A stretch of DNA of 64,000 nt from Sipunculus nudus (taxonomy: Eukaryota > Annelida > Sipuncula > Golfingiida > Sipunculidae). Below the pieces are notes generated by a model. That model ran no database searches. It was not told where the DNA came from and saw nothing but the letters and a program-made list of their open reading frames with translations. The position numbers and the translations under genes are program-made. Within the stretch, counting starts at the first letter, position 1. Every line of letters begins with the position of its first letter. Where the stretch lies: assembly GCA_026874595.1 (NCBI GenBank), contig CM049310.1, positions 33,299,558 to 33,363,557 of the forward strand. Direction: 5' to 3'. Shown here in pieces: positions 24,964-37,800 of the stretch.

Positions 24964-26039
24964 AATAAAAACTAAGGCCTTTCACACTTGGTACGCCCCA
25001 CTATGAGACTCTGTGTAGGCCCAGTGTGAAACCCCTTAACATCTACAGTCACTCAATTTAAGGTTATTGTAATTACCTTCAAATGGTAAATATAGTTCTA
25101 CTGTTCCTGAGATTATAATTTTATGAATACCTCAAATATATTATATAATAATAACTTGGCTTATTACTGTTCTTTTAATTGTGAGAAATGCATGCATTTG
25201 AATGTCCTTATCCTAAATATAATATATTATCTTCCCATGGATCTATATCCTTTTTACAGACTGTTTCTCTTGACTCAAACATGCAGCTGGCAGCTTGCTT
25301 CAGCTCCAGTATTTATGTCTGGTTCTGCTGAATCTCGAACACCAAAACAGCTGGAGGTCAACCAGTGCAAGCAGCAGACCTGCTGACACAGCAGGTGCCA
25401 GGAAATGTTGCTATGTCTCAAATATCAGTTAATAACATATTATTCATCCTGTAACAGAATTAGTCATTAATTCTAATATTAAATCATTAAACCAAAATAC
25501 CATAGTTCTTAGCTATTCATCCATTAAACAAATAACAGTGATATTTCATTCAATATTGTCAACTGACTGGCTTTCTGAAAAGCAATCCTTGATCAGAATA
25601 AGTATCCTGCTGATGGAGGTTATGTTTTCACCGATGTCTGTATGTTTGTTATTTGGTTTGTTTGTCCGAAACTTTGTATTTAGTGGAAGGACATTGGCCA
25701 GGAAAGACCTCACTAAATCTTGCTGCAGACTCAAAAGGATGGTTTTGTTTTGATGGAGGAATGCACTCTTATTGTTCAAATAGCTGTGACAAATTTTGAA
25801 ATATTTTAAATGTATACATGTAATTTACTGTACCTGCATGCTTAACAAACCATAACCGTAGCAACTTTTTATAAATCATTACATAATTATTAGATAGGTC
25901 CATGATCATCAGACCAAGAATTAACTGCAGTTAGATATAAAAGCCATTACAAGTAAAACCTTAAGATGTGTACAGCTCTACTGATGACAACAAGACATTT
26001 TATGAGAAATATCACTGGACCAAATATTACATATGAAAA
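24964..26039. other. Non-coding stretch with a small inverted repeat
   Basis: 24978-25036 holds CCTTTCACACTTGG and its near reverse complement CCCAGTGTGAAACCCC, a possible short foldback remnant. No gene seen. Confidence 0.4.
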
Positions 26040-26210
26040 GGTTTAGATCCCTATATGGACTACACCTTTAATAGCCTAGGAAAGGCCCCGTCATCATCTG
26101 GGCTGGTCCTATTGCAAACTGATACAAAGCACATCTTGATCATGATTCTGACAGTTCAAAACAAAGATAAGGATCTGGCCTATCAAAAACCGGGATCCAA
26201 ATTGTGAGAC
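26040..26210. repeat. GATCTGG-type palindromic remnant
   Basis: GGGCTGGTCC, GATCTGGCC and CATCTTGATCATGATTCTGA resemble the other palindromic clusters but are more decayed. Confidence 0.4.
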
Positions 26211-26348
26211 ACGGAAGGTTTGCAGCTGGATCAAGGTTTGGCAAGGCTGATACAGACCATATGGTACCATGGTATCACCAACCAAGACGTACGTCATTCA
26301 GTAACAGCTACATACCTTGGTTTTTCAAAGGTTAGTTCTAAATATATA

Positions 26349-26632
26349 CAAGGGACCTATGGGTCACGACGCTCAGCTGTTATATATGATAAAAAAATAT
26401 TATTTAGAAATGAGGTACATGCTGGTTTTGTGTGGTAATAAATATAAGCTGTATTATGAGTTGTTGTTGTTTAGCTTATGTATGATTTTGATAGTTCCTT
26501 TGGAGACAGGGAAGAGGATTGATTTCATTTATTTTATTTTATTGAGTACTATTGTCACACAGATTTTGACTTGGCCATATAACTTATAAGCAGAACATAT
26601 AATATAAGAGTTTAACTATTTATTAAAAAAAA
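26349..26632 (-). repeat. F1 repeat 3'-end fragment, nearly identical to 13940-14225
   Basis: It starts ACAAGGGACCTATGGGTCAC, with the inverted terminal repeat GCTCAGCTG at 26371. The 280-bp match to 13940-14225 differs at only a handful of bases and a short indel, so it is a recent copy. Homology stops abruptly at about 26632. The shared 77-90-codon ORF is repeat-borne. Confidence 0.8.
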
Positions 26633-26636
26633 TTCT

Positions 26637-26715
26637 GGCCCATTTTTATAAAGGCTCCAAGGGAATACCTTTAGTTTGTAAACATCAGATAGGTGATTAG
26701 GCCCCTTTAATCCTA
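26637..26715. repeat. Short dispersed repeat shared with 35766-35850
   Basis: Both sites carry CC(C/T)ATTTTTAT.AA.GCT, then TTTAGTTT.TAAA, then CAGATAGGTGATT.GGCCCC in the same order. Type unknown. Confidence 0.65.
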
Positions 26716-28380
26716 TTATGTCAGAAATCAGAGGCATCTATATAATTAATGAGATTAAATGTTATGATAAAACATATCTGCATATTATCTGCATGTTGGT
26801 ATCTTTATATAAATAATGATTAAACAAAGTCCCAACCTCCCAGCACTTTAGGAGATAAAAAGTGGCTTAGTGGGTTCACCTTTTATCACATTAAAAATAA
26901 AATGCAAATTATTTCATCAACTGGCAGATAAAAATTATGGTATGCTATATTTTTGCATTAACAATATAATAAGAATTATATTTGTGAGGCTTCATTGGTG
27001 AGATCCTCATAATAACCCATGAAGCATGATTCAATTAACCTATTTCAAACTGTTGGTCCTCACCGTTTGCACAGCAATTAGTGTAACAATGCTATATATG
27101 CCTGGAGCAGATAACTCCTAATTAAAGAGCTGAAATAAGAAAGATTCACCTGCCTGTCAAGATAAGCCTCAGCTCAAAAGTAACTCTCTAATCACTGGCT
27201 TCAGTGCAAAAATCATCATGTCATTAATTGTTTGATGTGCTTGATTGTAATAATTTACCCATTCTATATGACATTAAAGGAAAAATTAAGCTCCACCTAA
27301 AATAAGAAACAAGTATGGCCATACCTGTGACACATATACTTCTGGGCTGTCAGTTCATGGAAAATGTCATCATTAACATATATTAAATCTACATAGGTTT
27401 ATCTAAATTATTAATTTTGTTTATCACATTGACACTGTTTGTGTGATTCATGAGCTGTTCCTCACCTTCATTTTGTAATGACATGTGTCAAACAGACCAC
27501 ATTAGCACCATTCATGGTTTAAACTGCCATGACACTTGCCATGGTTATAGTACAGATAAAAACACAAACACACACACACATGTGAAGGTATCAAAAACAT
27601 CTATGGCTACATGATCTCCTGATCAGCGTACATTTATAGAATCATACCTGTCAATGACATTTGCTTTCTGCAAATTTTAATTTATCTCTTGGCATTTCAT
27701 TATTATAACTGACATGTTAATTATTGTTGTGAATATTTAATTGACATTTTGACTGTGTACAATATACATCATGATTAATTACACAACCGGTTTGGCAATG
27801 GGCATATGCTGAGTTCATAACTAGCATTTTCCCTGTTTGTTTAATATATTTTAAACATGATCAAGTAATTAAGCAAGGTTCTTAATGTGTTAATTACTGC
27901 GAGGGAACCACTGAAATAATTTCTGATACTGATAATGAGTGATATCATATAGTGATAGTAAACTAATCAGGTAATACACAGGCAAGAACACTACTTGAAA
28001 TCATAAACTAATTAACCCATGAACAGCCATATTTCAACTTAGGACATTACTTATAAGAGGTTATTAACCATGCACTCTCTAAACTGATATGAAAACAACA
28101 GAGTCTTCAAGGTGTATGAAGGCTGGGCTGTCATTGTTTGGACAGGTCTTTACAGCACTGGTCCACTGTGCCGTGTCTGACACTTGTTTCTGGGCTGTAT
28201 GGGTCAGGAAAAAATCAAATTTTCGACCGAAACCGTATGGACATGATTATATATCTCCGTACTTACACTATCTCAGGATTCCTAGTTTACTTTCCCAGGG
28301 TAATCAGTGCACATTCTTGCCTTATCAACCTTACACGGGTGTCCCAATGTGACAAAATCTATCCACATTTGACAGCTGTA
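26716..28380. other. Intergenic stretch upstream of EEFSEC; nothing recognised
   Basis: AT-rich with no repeat copy seen. A minus-strand GTAAGT donor-like site at 28266-28261 (GATAGT|GTAAGTACGG) could end a non-coding WDR47 first exon. This is speculative. Confidence 0.4.
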
Positions 28381-28601
28381 AAACTAAACATGCCGGCTCG
28401 GGTGTTTCCGTAAATATCCGATTATTTCCGAATGCTCGTAACCGGTAAAATATTTTCTTATTTTCCTAAATATTACATTGGATAGATAAATTCTCAAGAA
28501 AGGCTGGCCATTTAAGATTGGATATTGTGTAATGATATCAAATTTATCAATTGTGTTTAATTTTGGAAATGACAAATGCGACCTTGACCTTAGAAATCAT
28601 C
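28380..28601 (+). promoter_or_regulatory. EEFSEC: Putative EEFSEC promoter / 5' UTR region
   Basis: The 220 bp before the start codon differ in texture from the upstream AT-rich DNA and carry several CG dinucleotides plus TTTCCGTAA and TTTCCGAAT, which resemble ETS-type cores. No TATA box is seen at a sensible distance. Assignment is by position only, and a shared bidirectional promoter with WDR47 is possible but unproven. Confidence 0.35.
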
Positions 28602-28875
28602 ATGGCAGCCTCCATGGTAAACTTCAACGTCGGCGTTTTGGGCCATGTTGACAGCGGAAAAACCAGTTTAGCAAAAGCTCTGAGCACTGTCGCGAGTACA
28701 GCATGCTTTGACAAGAATCCTCAAAGTAAAGAACGTGGAATCACGTTAGATTTAGGCTTCTCCTCTTTTAATGTGGACCTGCCAGAACACCTGAAGGACA
28801 CTCCATATGAGAAACTACAGTTTACTCTTGTGGATTGCCCGGGCCATGCCTCCCTGATTAAAACGATCATAGGAG
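28602..28875 (+). CDS. EEFSEC: EEFSEC exon 1
   Basis: 91 codons plus one base, holding G1, switch I and G3. Donor GGAG|GTAAAT. The ATG has GCC-like context (ATCATGG). An in-frame upstream ATG at 28551 adds 17 residues with no family counterpart, so it was not chosen. Confidence 0.92.
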
Positions 28876-31800
28876 GTAAATATTTGTTTTCATCGAAGCG
28901 TAACGGGGGTTTAAATTTATGCATAAATATGTGTGTGTTTGATCAAATGTTTAATAAATATGAATATGATCAAATTAAAATATATAATATTGATTTTTTA
29001 ATATTATAATTGAAAAATGTAATAGTTTATTTATGAATAATTTTTTTGCCTTAGCTGTAGTTATGGTCTTTTGTCTGTTATCCGGCTGACTGTCCAGACG
29101 TCTGCTTACAGGGCATGTTTTGAAACAGTTAGAACTAAAAATTCCAAAATTTGATGTAGAGTTAGTTCTCCTTCCAAACCTGAAACTGGGTCACTGTGAC
29201 TTCAGTCCTTGGAGATTTTAAGGAAAACCTCTGTTTTCCAGCAAAATCTTATTGTTACACTTCTAAATCTGGCCACTTTTATAACCACTGTTGCTAATCT
29301 ATTCATATTTTATATGACTATTCCTGCATATATTTCCTATATGTATACATGCCAGAAATAAGGTCAATATTGCTAAATAATTTTTAGCTCAGCTGACTAT
29401 AAGTCATCTGAGCTATAGTCGTGGTCCATTGTCCGTCGTCTGTCCGTCTGTCCGTCCGTAGATGTGGCACGTTTTGAAACCGTAAGACCTAGGAATCCAA
29501 AATTCAGCATAATGTTAGATGTCCCCAAGATCTCCTACCAAGCCGAAAACTGGGTCTTTGCGACTTCGTTCCTTTGAGAAATTAAGGAAAAACCTCAATT
29601 TTTTATTAAAATCCTATTTTCACACTTCAGGACTGCCTAATATCGAAACCACTCATCTGTTTTTCCTCATATTTACCATGAATATTCTTCTATATAGTTC
29701 CTATGTACATGCCAGAAATTAAGTCTGTTAAGAATAAATTCTTTAAGTTATGGGCCCAAACATAATGGACTTTGTAAAAAATCAGGAAAAATATTTACTC
29801 ACTTAACATGAAAAATTTTGAAACTAGAGTCTATTTTCCCAAGTATATAACTATGTTTAATTAAGATTCAGTTGTTTACCCAAAATTAGATCTGAATTTT
29901 GTAAATTTTTTAAGTAATTAACATAAAAATAAAATCAGTACCTTAAATTTTGCCCAACTTTGACCATGGCACGTTTTTTTCCTGTAAGTACCATTGATTT
30001 AATTTTCACAGCATGTAAACATAAATATTTAATTTGTTTAAATCTGAAATTTGGAAATAAAACCTTGAAAATTAAGCTAGTTATTGATTTTTTTCTTGAG
30101 GCTCTATTGTAGTCATTTGCTTTGATTACAGATTACAGATGCAGGGTCCCACTCCAGGTCACTGGAAGTCAGCTATGCCAGGGTTTCTGATTTGTTACAG
30201 TCACTGGGGGAGATCCCCTGCTGTGACAGGTGTACAGTTATTCTCATATCACCACCTCAATCACCCCCCCCCCCCCCCCCCCCCCGTCAAACCCAACCCA
30301 CCAAGTGTTATGCAGTATTTTTATTGTTTTCACTGTATCTCCTTAATTGTAATGCTGTTTCCACTCTGATATGCAAAAACTTTCCTTGAAAAAGTAATTC
30401 AAGGTGTAATCCAGAAGATACACTTTATCTCAATTTGATATTATTTTAGATTTTACCTTCAAGGTTAACGTCAGCTGAGCACAGTGACCCATAGGTCCCT
30501 TGTTAAGTTATGGGCCTAAACATGATGCACTTTGTCAAAAATCAGGAATTATATTTTTTCACTCAACAAGATATTTTGTTTAGCTAGAGAGCTTATTTCA
30601 AGCTTATATCTGTATTAAACTTATTTTCAGATGAGCCTGGAATTAGATCAAAATATTGTAAATTTAGTAAGTTATTAGTGTAAATGTAAATTAGTACCTT
30701 AAATTTTGCCAAAATTTGACCTTGGCACATTTTCTTCCTTATTGTAAGCACTGTTAATTTAATTGTCACAAATTGTACACATAACAAATAAATCTTTTAT
30801 AATCTGAAATTTGAAACCAGTTGGTCAAAAAGTGTAGATTTTATTTAAGTTTTCAAGCACCATGTCAAGTATTGTTTACATCAAGCCAACTCAGAACAGT
30901 GGTATGCAGTGTGCTTGAGCTATCTCAGCTCCTCAGGCTGTTATGTAATTGCTTTACTCCTGGCCAGCTTCATTTGTCTCGGTGAGCTGAGTCTGTTGAC
31001 AGACCTGTACATGAACAAGATGAATCTTATAATTTCACATTTTTTCAGCAACCAGCAGTAACCACAGATACTAATACCCCGCTCCAATACCCAGGACTAA
31101 TGAACAAGAGGAATCGTATAATTTCAACATTGAATACATTTTTGTTGAGACTTAACAATTTTACATTTTTTTCAAACAAACAAAGAATTTCAGGATTTGA
31201 ATCTTGGCACTGTGACCCACAGGTACCTTGATATATATAAGATATAGGATGACAAAATAATGAGAAAAGGGTGCTTTTTGTTTAATCCTTGTTCTTCTGT
31301 AATAGTGTTATATCTCTTTTTTATATTTATTGAATTTTTAGTGTATAGATGAGGGCTATAAGGCATTTTAGAATTTTATTTTAATACCAGTTTGTATGAT
31401 GAATTTGGATCCTTATGAAAAATGATTTGTCTTTTTTAGGCTATTCACAAGAGGTTTGTTCATATATGTAGATTAATATATCACTGAAAGGGAGTTTCCC
31501 AGTGTAAAAAAATGTTCTAATATCACTTAAAGATCACATCTGAATAACTCTACTCTGTATTTTTTCAAACGGGCAGTTTGTTTACTATAGTGTGAGAACT
31601 TCCTTATGCATGATACAGTGGCTTGATCAAAGATCCAATCAACTGGATGTTCTTGCTGGGAGTGTTTTTCTCTTGTGACTGTGATACTTAATTGCAGACA
31701 GTATTGATAATTGATTATTTTTACCATTGCTGACAATTTAAGTCATGCTATATGTGTTATGACATTTTTTGTGATATGATATTTGCTAGTGTTTTCATCA

Positions 31801-34800
31801 ATCCATGGTTTGTTTGGCTTTTGATTTGACATACTCAAGTGATCACAACTAATTAACCCATCCACAATCTATGTTCACTGATGCGTCACAGGGTCATTCA
31901 GCCATAATTTCTTACCACCAAACTGAGAGGAATGCTCAGGTCTCTCTGACAAACTACCCAGTACTACTCAGATTAATTAGACTAGTATGTCTAATTAGTT
32001 TGAGTTGTTCTCCTGATGTTCACACCTTAGTTTGAGTATTTCTCCTGAATTTTACCTATATATACACCTGAATGTGAGCAGGTCAGTAAGTGTCTCACTC
32101 ACAGTACAGTAACATACTACTCCACTCATCAACCAGTTATTTGTGATACAGAATCCCTCTTGCCTCTACATAAAAAGTAACATGGCTGAGTTGTGTCAAG
32201 AACTGGGTTATGATGCAGAATTTGTTCCTGAGTTGGACAGAAAGTACATGTGCCCTGTCTGTCTCCTTGGACTCAGAGAACCCCTACAGACCAAGTGTGG
32301 CCATCACTTCTGTACAGCATGTCTCCAGGGTGCATTCAAAGGGAAAAGGTACGCCAAGTGTCCAGTTGATAATGAATACCTGGACATGAAGACAGAGGTG
32401 TATGTGGATGCTGCTGTTAAAAGAGAAGTGTTATCACTTCAGGTGAAGTGTCCTAACCATACCACTGAGTGTGACTGGCAAGGAGAGCTCAGAGACTGTG
32501 ACAGCCATGAGAAGTCCTGCCCCGAGGCTGTGGTCTCATGTGAGAACAACTGCAAGGAATCCCTGAAAAGGAAAGATATGGAGAAACACCAGAACACTTG
32601 CCCCATGAGAGTGGTCAGCTGTGAATACTGTGGTAACAGCATACTTCATAAAGATGTGGCAATGCATCACCTGTTTGTGTGTATGAAGTTTCCAATGAAC
32701 TGTAACGTCTGTGACCAGACTGGAATCCTTAGAGAGGACTTCCCCAATCACATGGATGAAGACTGCCCCCTTGTGACTGTCAAGTGTGATTTTGCTTCTG
32801 TTGGATGTACTCATGAGGATAAGCGAATGTCTTTGCCACAGCACAGCCAAGAAGCCTACCACAAGCACATGATGCTATTGATGGACAAGCTGATGCAGCA
32901 GGATGAGATGCTGGCAAAGCAGAGGGTGAAAGTGGGAGAAGCAACAGAGACTGCAGCCAGACTGTGTGAAGTCAACTGTGAACAACAAGCACAGCTTGAG
33001 CTACAACAGCAAACTCTCAGTCAGCTTGATCAGCAAGTAAACCAGATTCAGTCCATCAGCATGTCAGGGAAGATCCTGTGGCCAGTCTGCCTGAAAACTG
33101 ATCAGCAACAAACCTACACCAGTCCAGCCTTCTATACAAGCTCTCCTGGTTACAAGCTCCAACTTACAATGGATCTTAATGGATATGAAGAGAATGGTGT
33201 AAAGTATGTGTCCATGTCAGTTCACCTACTCAAGGGCCGCTTTGATTCCAGTCTACAGTTTCCATTCAGCTGCACATGTAAAGTGACAGTGCTGGCCAAG
33301 CCTGACTCTCAGGACAGCAGGCCTTACTCAGCAGACATTGTTTGCAGCAGAATGTTACCTTGCTCAGGCAGCATCAGCAGCCCAGCCAGAGGCCAGACTC
33401 TGTTGAAGTTTATCAGGTTTGATACACTGAAACAGAATATTGTTGATGGACAGTTTACTTTAGATGTTGCTGTGAATATCACTGGTCATCCTGGCTGGTG
33501 GCAGTGTTAAACATTGTCTAAAAACCAAAATGAAAATGTATAATATTGATCTAGTCATGATGTGAAATTCATCACAGTTTATGTCACATAATTTTGAGAT
33601 CAGTTCATTGTGTGAATTACATCTTCAGTTCTTGTGTCATATGTATAGTTAATTGGCATTTGTAGTTAAATAGAACCTTCTAGTATCATTTATTATTCTA
33701 TGGTATATCTTTGTATGATGTGATCTCATCCATGTTGATGTAATGTGTGATGTTTGTACTTATTCTATTTGTGAATAAATATTTTTAAAGTAATTAGAAG
33801 TGGCTGTTTTGTTTCCCTTGATGCATTGATATAACGAATCCCCCCCCCCCCCACACACGTATACTTAACAAGTGGTCCAAATAAAACAAAAGGATATCAT
33901 ATAAAAATATCTTGATATACCGGTATTACATGTGATAAATGCATTCATATCTTATTTGCTAATGTGTTTTATTATTGTAACTTATTCCACTTTTAACCCC
34001 CCTTTGAACATTTGTGATCTTGACCTACAATTCCAAAATTTGGCATACTGTTAGAAGTCCTCAAAATCTCATACCATCCCGAAAATTGGGTCAATATGGC
34101 TTTGAGATATATAGGAAAAACCTCAAATTTCCATTAAAAACCAATTATCACACTTCTGGACTGCCTATTATCAAAACCATTTATTTGTTTTTCTTAATAT
34201 TTACCAGAAGTAATCTCCTATATATTTCCCATATACATGCCAGAAATTAAGTCTGTTAAGTACAATTTCTTTAAGTTATTGGCCTGAAGATAATGGCTTC
34301 GTAAAAAAAATAAGGAAAAATATATACTCACTTAACATGAATAATTTTGAAACTAGAGACTATTTTCCCAAGTATATAACTTTGTTTAATTAAGATTCAA
34401 TCATTTACCAAAATTTAGATCAGAATTTTGTAAATTTTTAAAAATAATTAGCATAAAAATAAAATCAGTACCTTAAATTTTGCCCAAATTTGACCATGGC
34501 ATGTTTTTTTCCTGTAAGTACTATTGATTTAATTTTCACAGCATGTTAACATAAATATTTAATTTGTTAAAATCTGAAATTTCGAAATAAAAGCTTGAAA
34601 ATTAAGGAAGTTTTTGATTTTTTTCTTGAGGCTCTATTGTAGTCATTTGCTTTGTCCAGATGCAGGGTCCCACTCCAGGTCACTGGAAGTCAGCTATGCC
34701 AGGGTTTCTGATTTGCTTCAGTCACTGGGGGAGATCCCCTGCTGTGGCAGGTGTACAGTTATTCTCATATCACAGCCCCAATCCCCACCCTCCCCCCCAA

Positions 34801-37800
34801 AGCCAACCCACCAAGTGTTATGCAGTAATTATTAGGGCCCCGCTTGAAAAGCGGTGCCTTACAGTGATCACTGTGTCAGTCTGTCCTTCCGTCAATGACA
34901 CTTTCTTTCGCTTGCGATAACTCAACAACAACATACTGCAGCTTTCCTGAATTCACAGGGATTATTGGTACCTATGAGGGCTCCAGACCTGTCGAATTAC
35001 AGACTAGTTGGAATAACAATATAGCCACCACAGCCCAATCGCTATTTTCTTTCGCACGCAATAACTCAACAACAGAATACTGCAGCTTTCCCAAATTCAC
35101 AGGGATGATTGGTACCTATGATGGCTCCAGACATATCAAATTACAGAGTTGCCGTAAATCCCAAATATGGCCGCCATAGCCCAATCGCTGATTTTCTTTT
35201 GCATGTGATAACTCAACAACAACCTACTGCAGCTTTCCCAATTTCACAGGGATCATTGGTGCCTATGAGGGCTTCAGACCTATTGAGTTACAGACTTGCT
35301 CAAATATGGCTAACAGCCTACATTCAGTGATTATCTATTGCACACATTATTTCAGACATATCTTCTTTAAAGGTGCCCATTCCCCTACCTTTAAAAAAAA
35401 AGGAAATCATGTGATTTCTGGCTTCCTCTGTGTATTAATTAATCACCCAAGGGTAATTTTGGTGGTGAAAAGTTCTAATAAGGCCTTTGTGAAGGATGTG
35501 TGAACATGTTTATCAACAACATGTTTGTAAACACAGCAATGTTGACAAACAGGACAATCATGTTGCCTAAGGTGGTAGGTTGCATGTATGCAGAGGTAGA
35601 AAGGTCATTTGTTGCAAAACACCATATGCAAAGCTCTGGCTTATTTGACTTGCTGCCAGATGCCCTTGTTGAATTTGTTTTGATTATTTTGGCAGGCCCC
35701 CACATATTATAAAACATTGGTATAAACAAAACAAACAGCCTGAGTGTGGTGATATCCACGTTTTCTGGCCTATTTTTATGAAAGCTTGAAGGGATACACT
35801 TTAGTTTATAAAGGCCAGATAGGTGATTGGGCCCCTTTAATATCATTTGATCCAGTAGGATTTTTTTCCTCATGCATATTGATAAAAACCTGTTTCTGTT
35901 TGTCATATTTGTATCCGCCAAAACGAAGTTTTGCAGATACAATGTTTTTGACTGGGTTCTTCTGCCACCGCTGCCGCCTCTGATACTACTGGACTGATTT
36001 CTCCTGAAACTTACACCAATGAACAGGTCACATGTGAATTGGTGCCTAACCACTTTGCGTTGACCTCTGATCTTTCCTCTCTGCCCAGGGTCCATTTGTG
36101 CATTTATTTCCACCTATAAACCCTTATATCTCGGGAACTGTTTGACCGATAAGGAAAAAAATTTTGTACAAATGTAGCCCTTGGATAGCTTTATAACATA
36201 CACAAAATTTGGCATGCGTATACATCCTGGATAGCTTTCTTGATTTTATGACAGGTGGCGCCACCTACATTCACATTCACGCTGCAGACATCCATGCTTA
36301 TATCTCCAGACTGGTGTGACTTATCTTCCTGAAAATTTGTAGTGTATAGATCTCACATAGCTCTTTATCATATGCAAAACTGGTGGCGCCACTTGCAACC
36401 ATTTTTGCACAGCGTCCGTCTGTTTGACTGCCATGGGATAAATTCACTCATATCTTGGCAGTGGATTCACATATATGCCTAAAATTTTGCAGGTTTATAC
36501 ACACTGAAAAGCTTTCTTGATTTAATGAAAGGTAGCACCATCTACATTCTAGTTTACACTTCAGACATCCCAGCTCATATCTCGGCAACCGTTTGACTGA
36601 TTGGGCCATAATTTTGCATGTATATAGATCTCACATAGCTCTTCATCATACACAAAACCTGTTATGCCACCTGCAACCACTTTTGCACAGCATCCGTCTG
36701 TTTGTCTTCTGTGGGCTAAAATCACTCATATTTCAGTAGTGATTTGACTTATCTGCCTAAAATTTAGCGTGTTTACACATCTTGGTTAGCTTTCTTGATT
36801 TTTATCGCAGGTGGTGCCACCCACATACACATTTCGGCTGCAGACATCCATGCTAATATGCAACACAGCTCACTCTATTTCCCCTTGCCACTCAATCCAT
36901 GCCTCACTTCACCGTTCCACTCTGATTTTGGGGGATACACGTAGTCACTTGTCGACTACCCGTATTCTAGTTTTCAAATTTAACTTTAACAAATTTTTCA
37001 CTCATATGTAATCTAGTCCAGCACAAGCAGAATTGTCTGCCCTCATCTAGTTGTTATTGTTTTCACTGTAACTCCTTAATTGTAATGCTTTTTCCACTCC
37101 AATATACAAAAACTTTCCTAGAAAAAATAATTCAAGCTGTAATCCAGAAGATGCCATTTTGTGTTAATGTAACATTTTTAAAGAAATAAATTTTCTTTTA
37201 AATGATTTTAACAAATATAATTGAACCCATCAGTGTGCTTGTATTTGCAAAATATGAAGCAAATTATGGATAAATAAAGGCTCAATTTAAAATTGTGAAA
37301 TCTGAATCAAGTATTATTTTTAGATATTTATTGTTTTACAAATTTTGTGGTAAAAAATTTAAAAAATTTGTATGCATGATGTGTTATCTGAAAGGATTGA
37401 GATTTATGATGATGCAATTAAGAATTATGAATCAACTTTTATATTCAGATATATATGTTATACTGGAAATGTATAGAAATATAAACTAACAATAAAAAAA
37501 CTGATGTGATAAAAAAATGAGGATCTAATTAAAACATTTGTTCATTATTTTCCTAACCCCCACCGTTGCTATTGATTCCTGTGCTCTGGGACATTAGTGT
37601 TTATTGCAACTGTGTAAAAACTATCTAAAAAAAAAAATAATAATAAGATTAGAAAAAATTAAGATCTTATTGAAATGTATTCTTGCCTTAGGAGAATGGA
37701 ACATAAAGTGAACAGCTCTGTCCATCATATCTCTGTTATCATTAAATATATATTAATTATGAAATTTTTCCTATAATCACTGTTAAAATAACTTTCATAT

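Larger units (their letters stand above)
31780..33795 (+). repeat. Inverted duplication, arm 1 (TRAF6-like gene 1)
   Basis: It pairs with 42410-44690 in opposite orientation. Homology begins about 270 bp before the TATA box (TTTGATTTGACAT.., ACTCAAGTGATCA) and runs to the poly(A) signal TTTGTGAATAAAT. Coding parts are about 95% identical at protein level; flanks are more diverged with indels. Confidence 0.85.

Noticed and set aside
28551-28601. Upstream in-frame ATG of EEFSEC
   Set aside because: The extra 17 residues have no counterpart in the family; the ATG at 28602 fits the vertebrate start.
32143-32181. Upstream in-frame ATG of TRAF6-like gene 1
   Set aside because: The paralogue has no corresponding start and the leader sequences diverge there.
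35475-36113. 212-codon minus-strand frame
   Set aside because: It spans the F3/F4 hairpin repeats and dispersed repeat sequence, and the translation has no recognisable domain.
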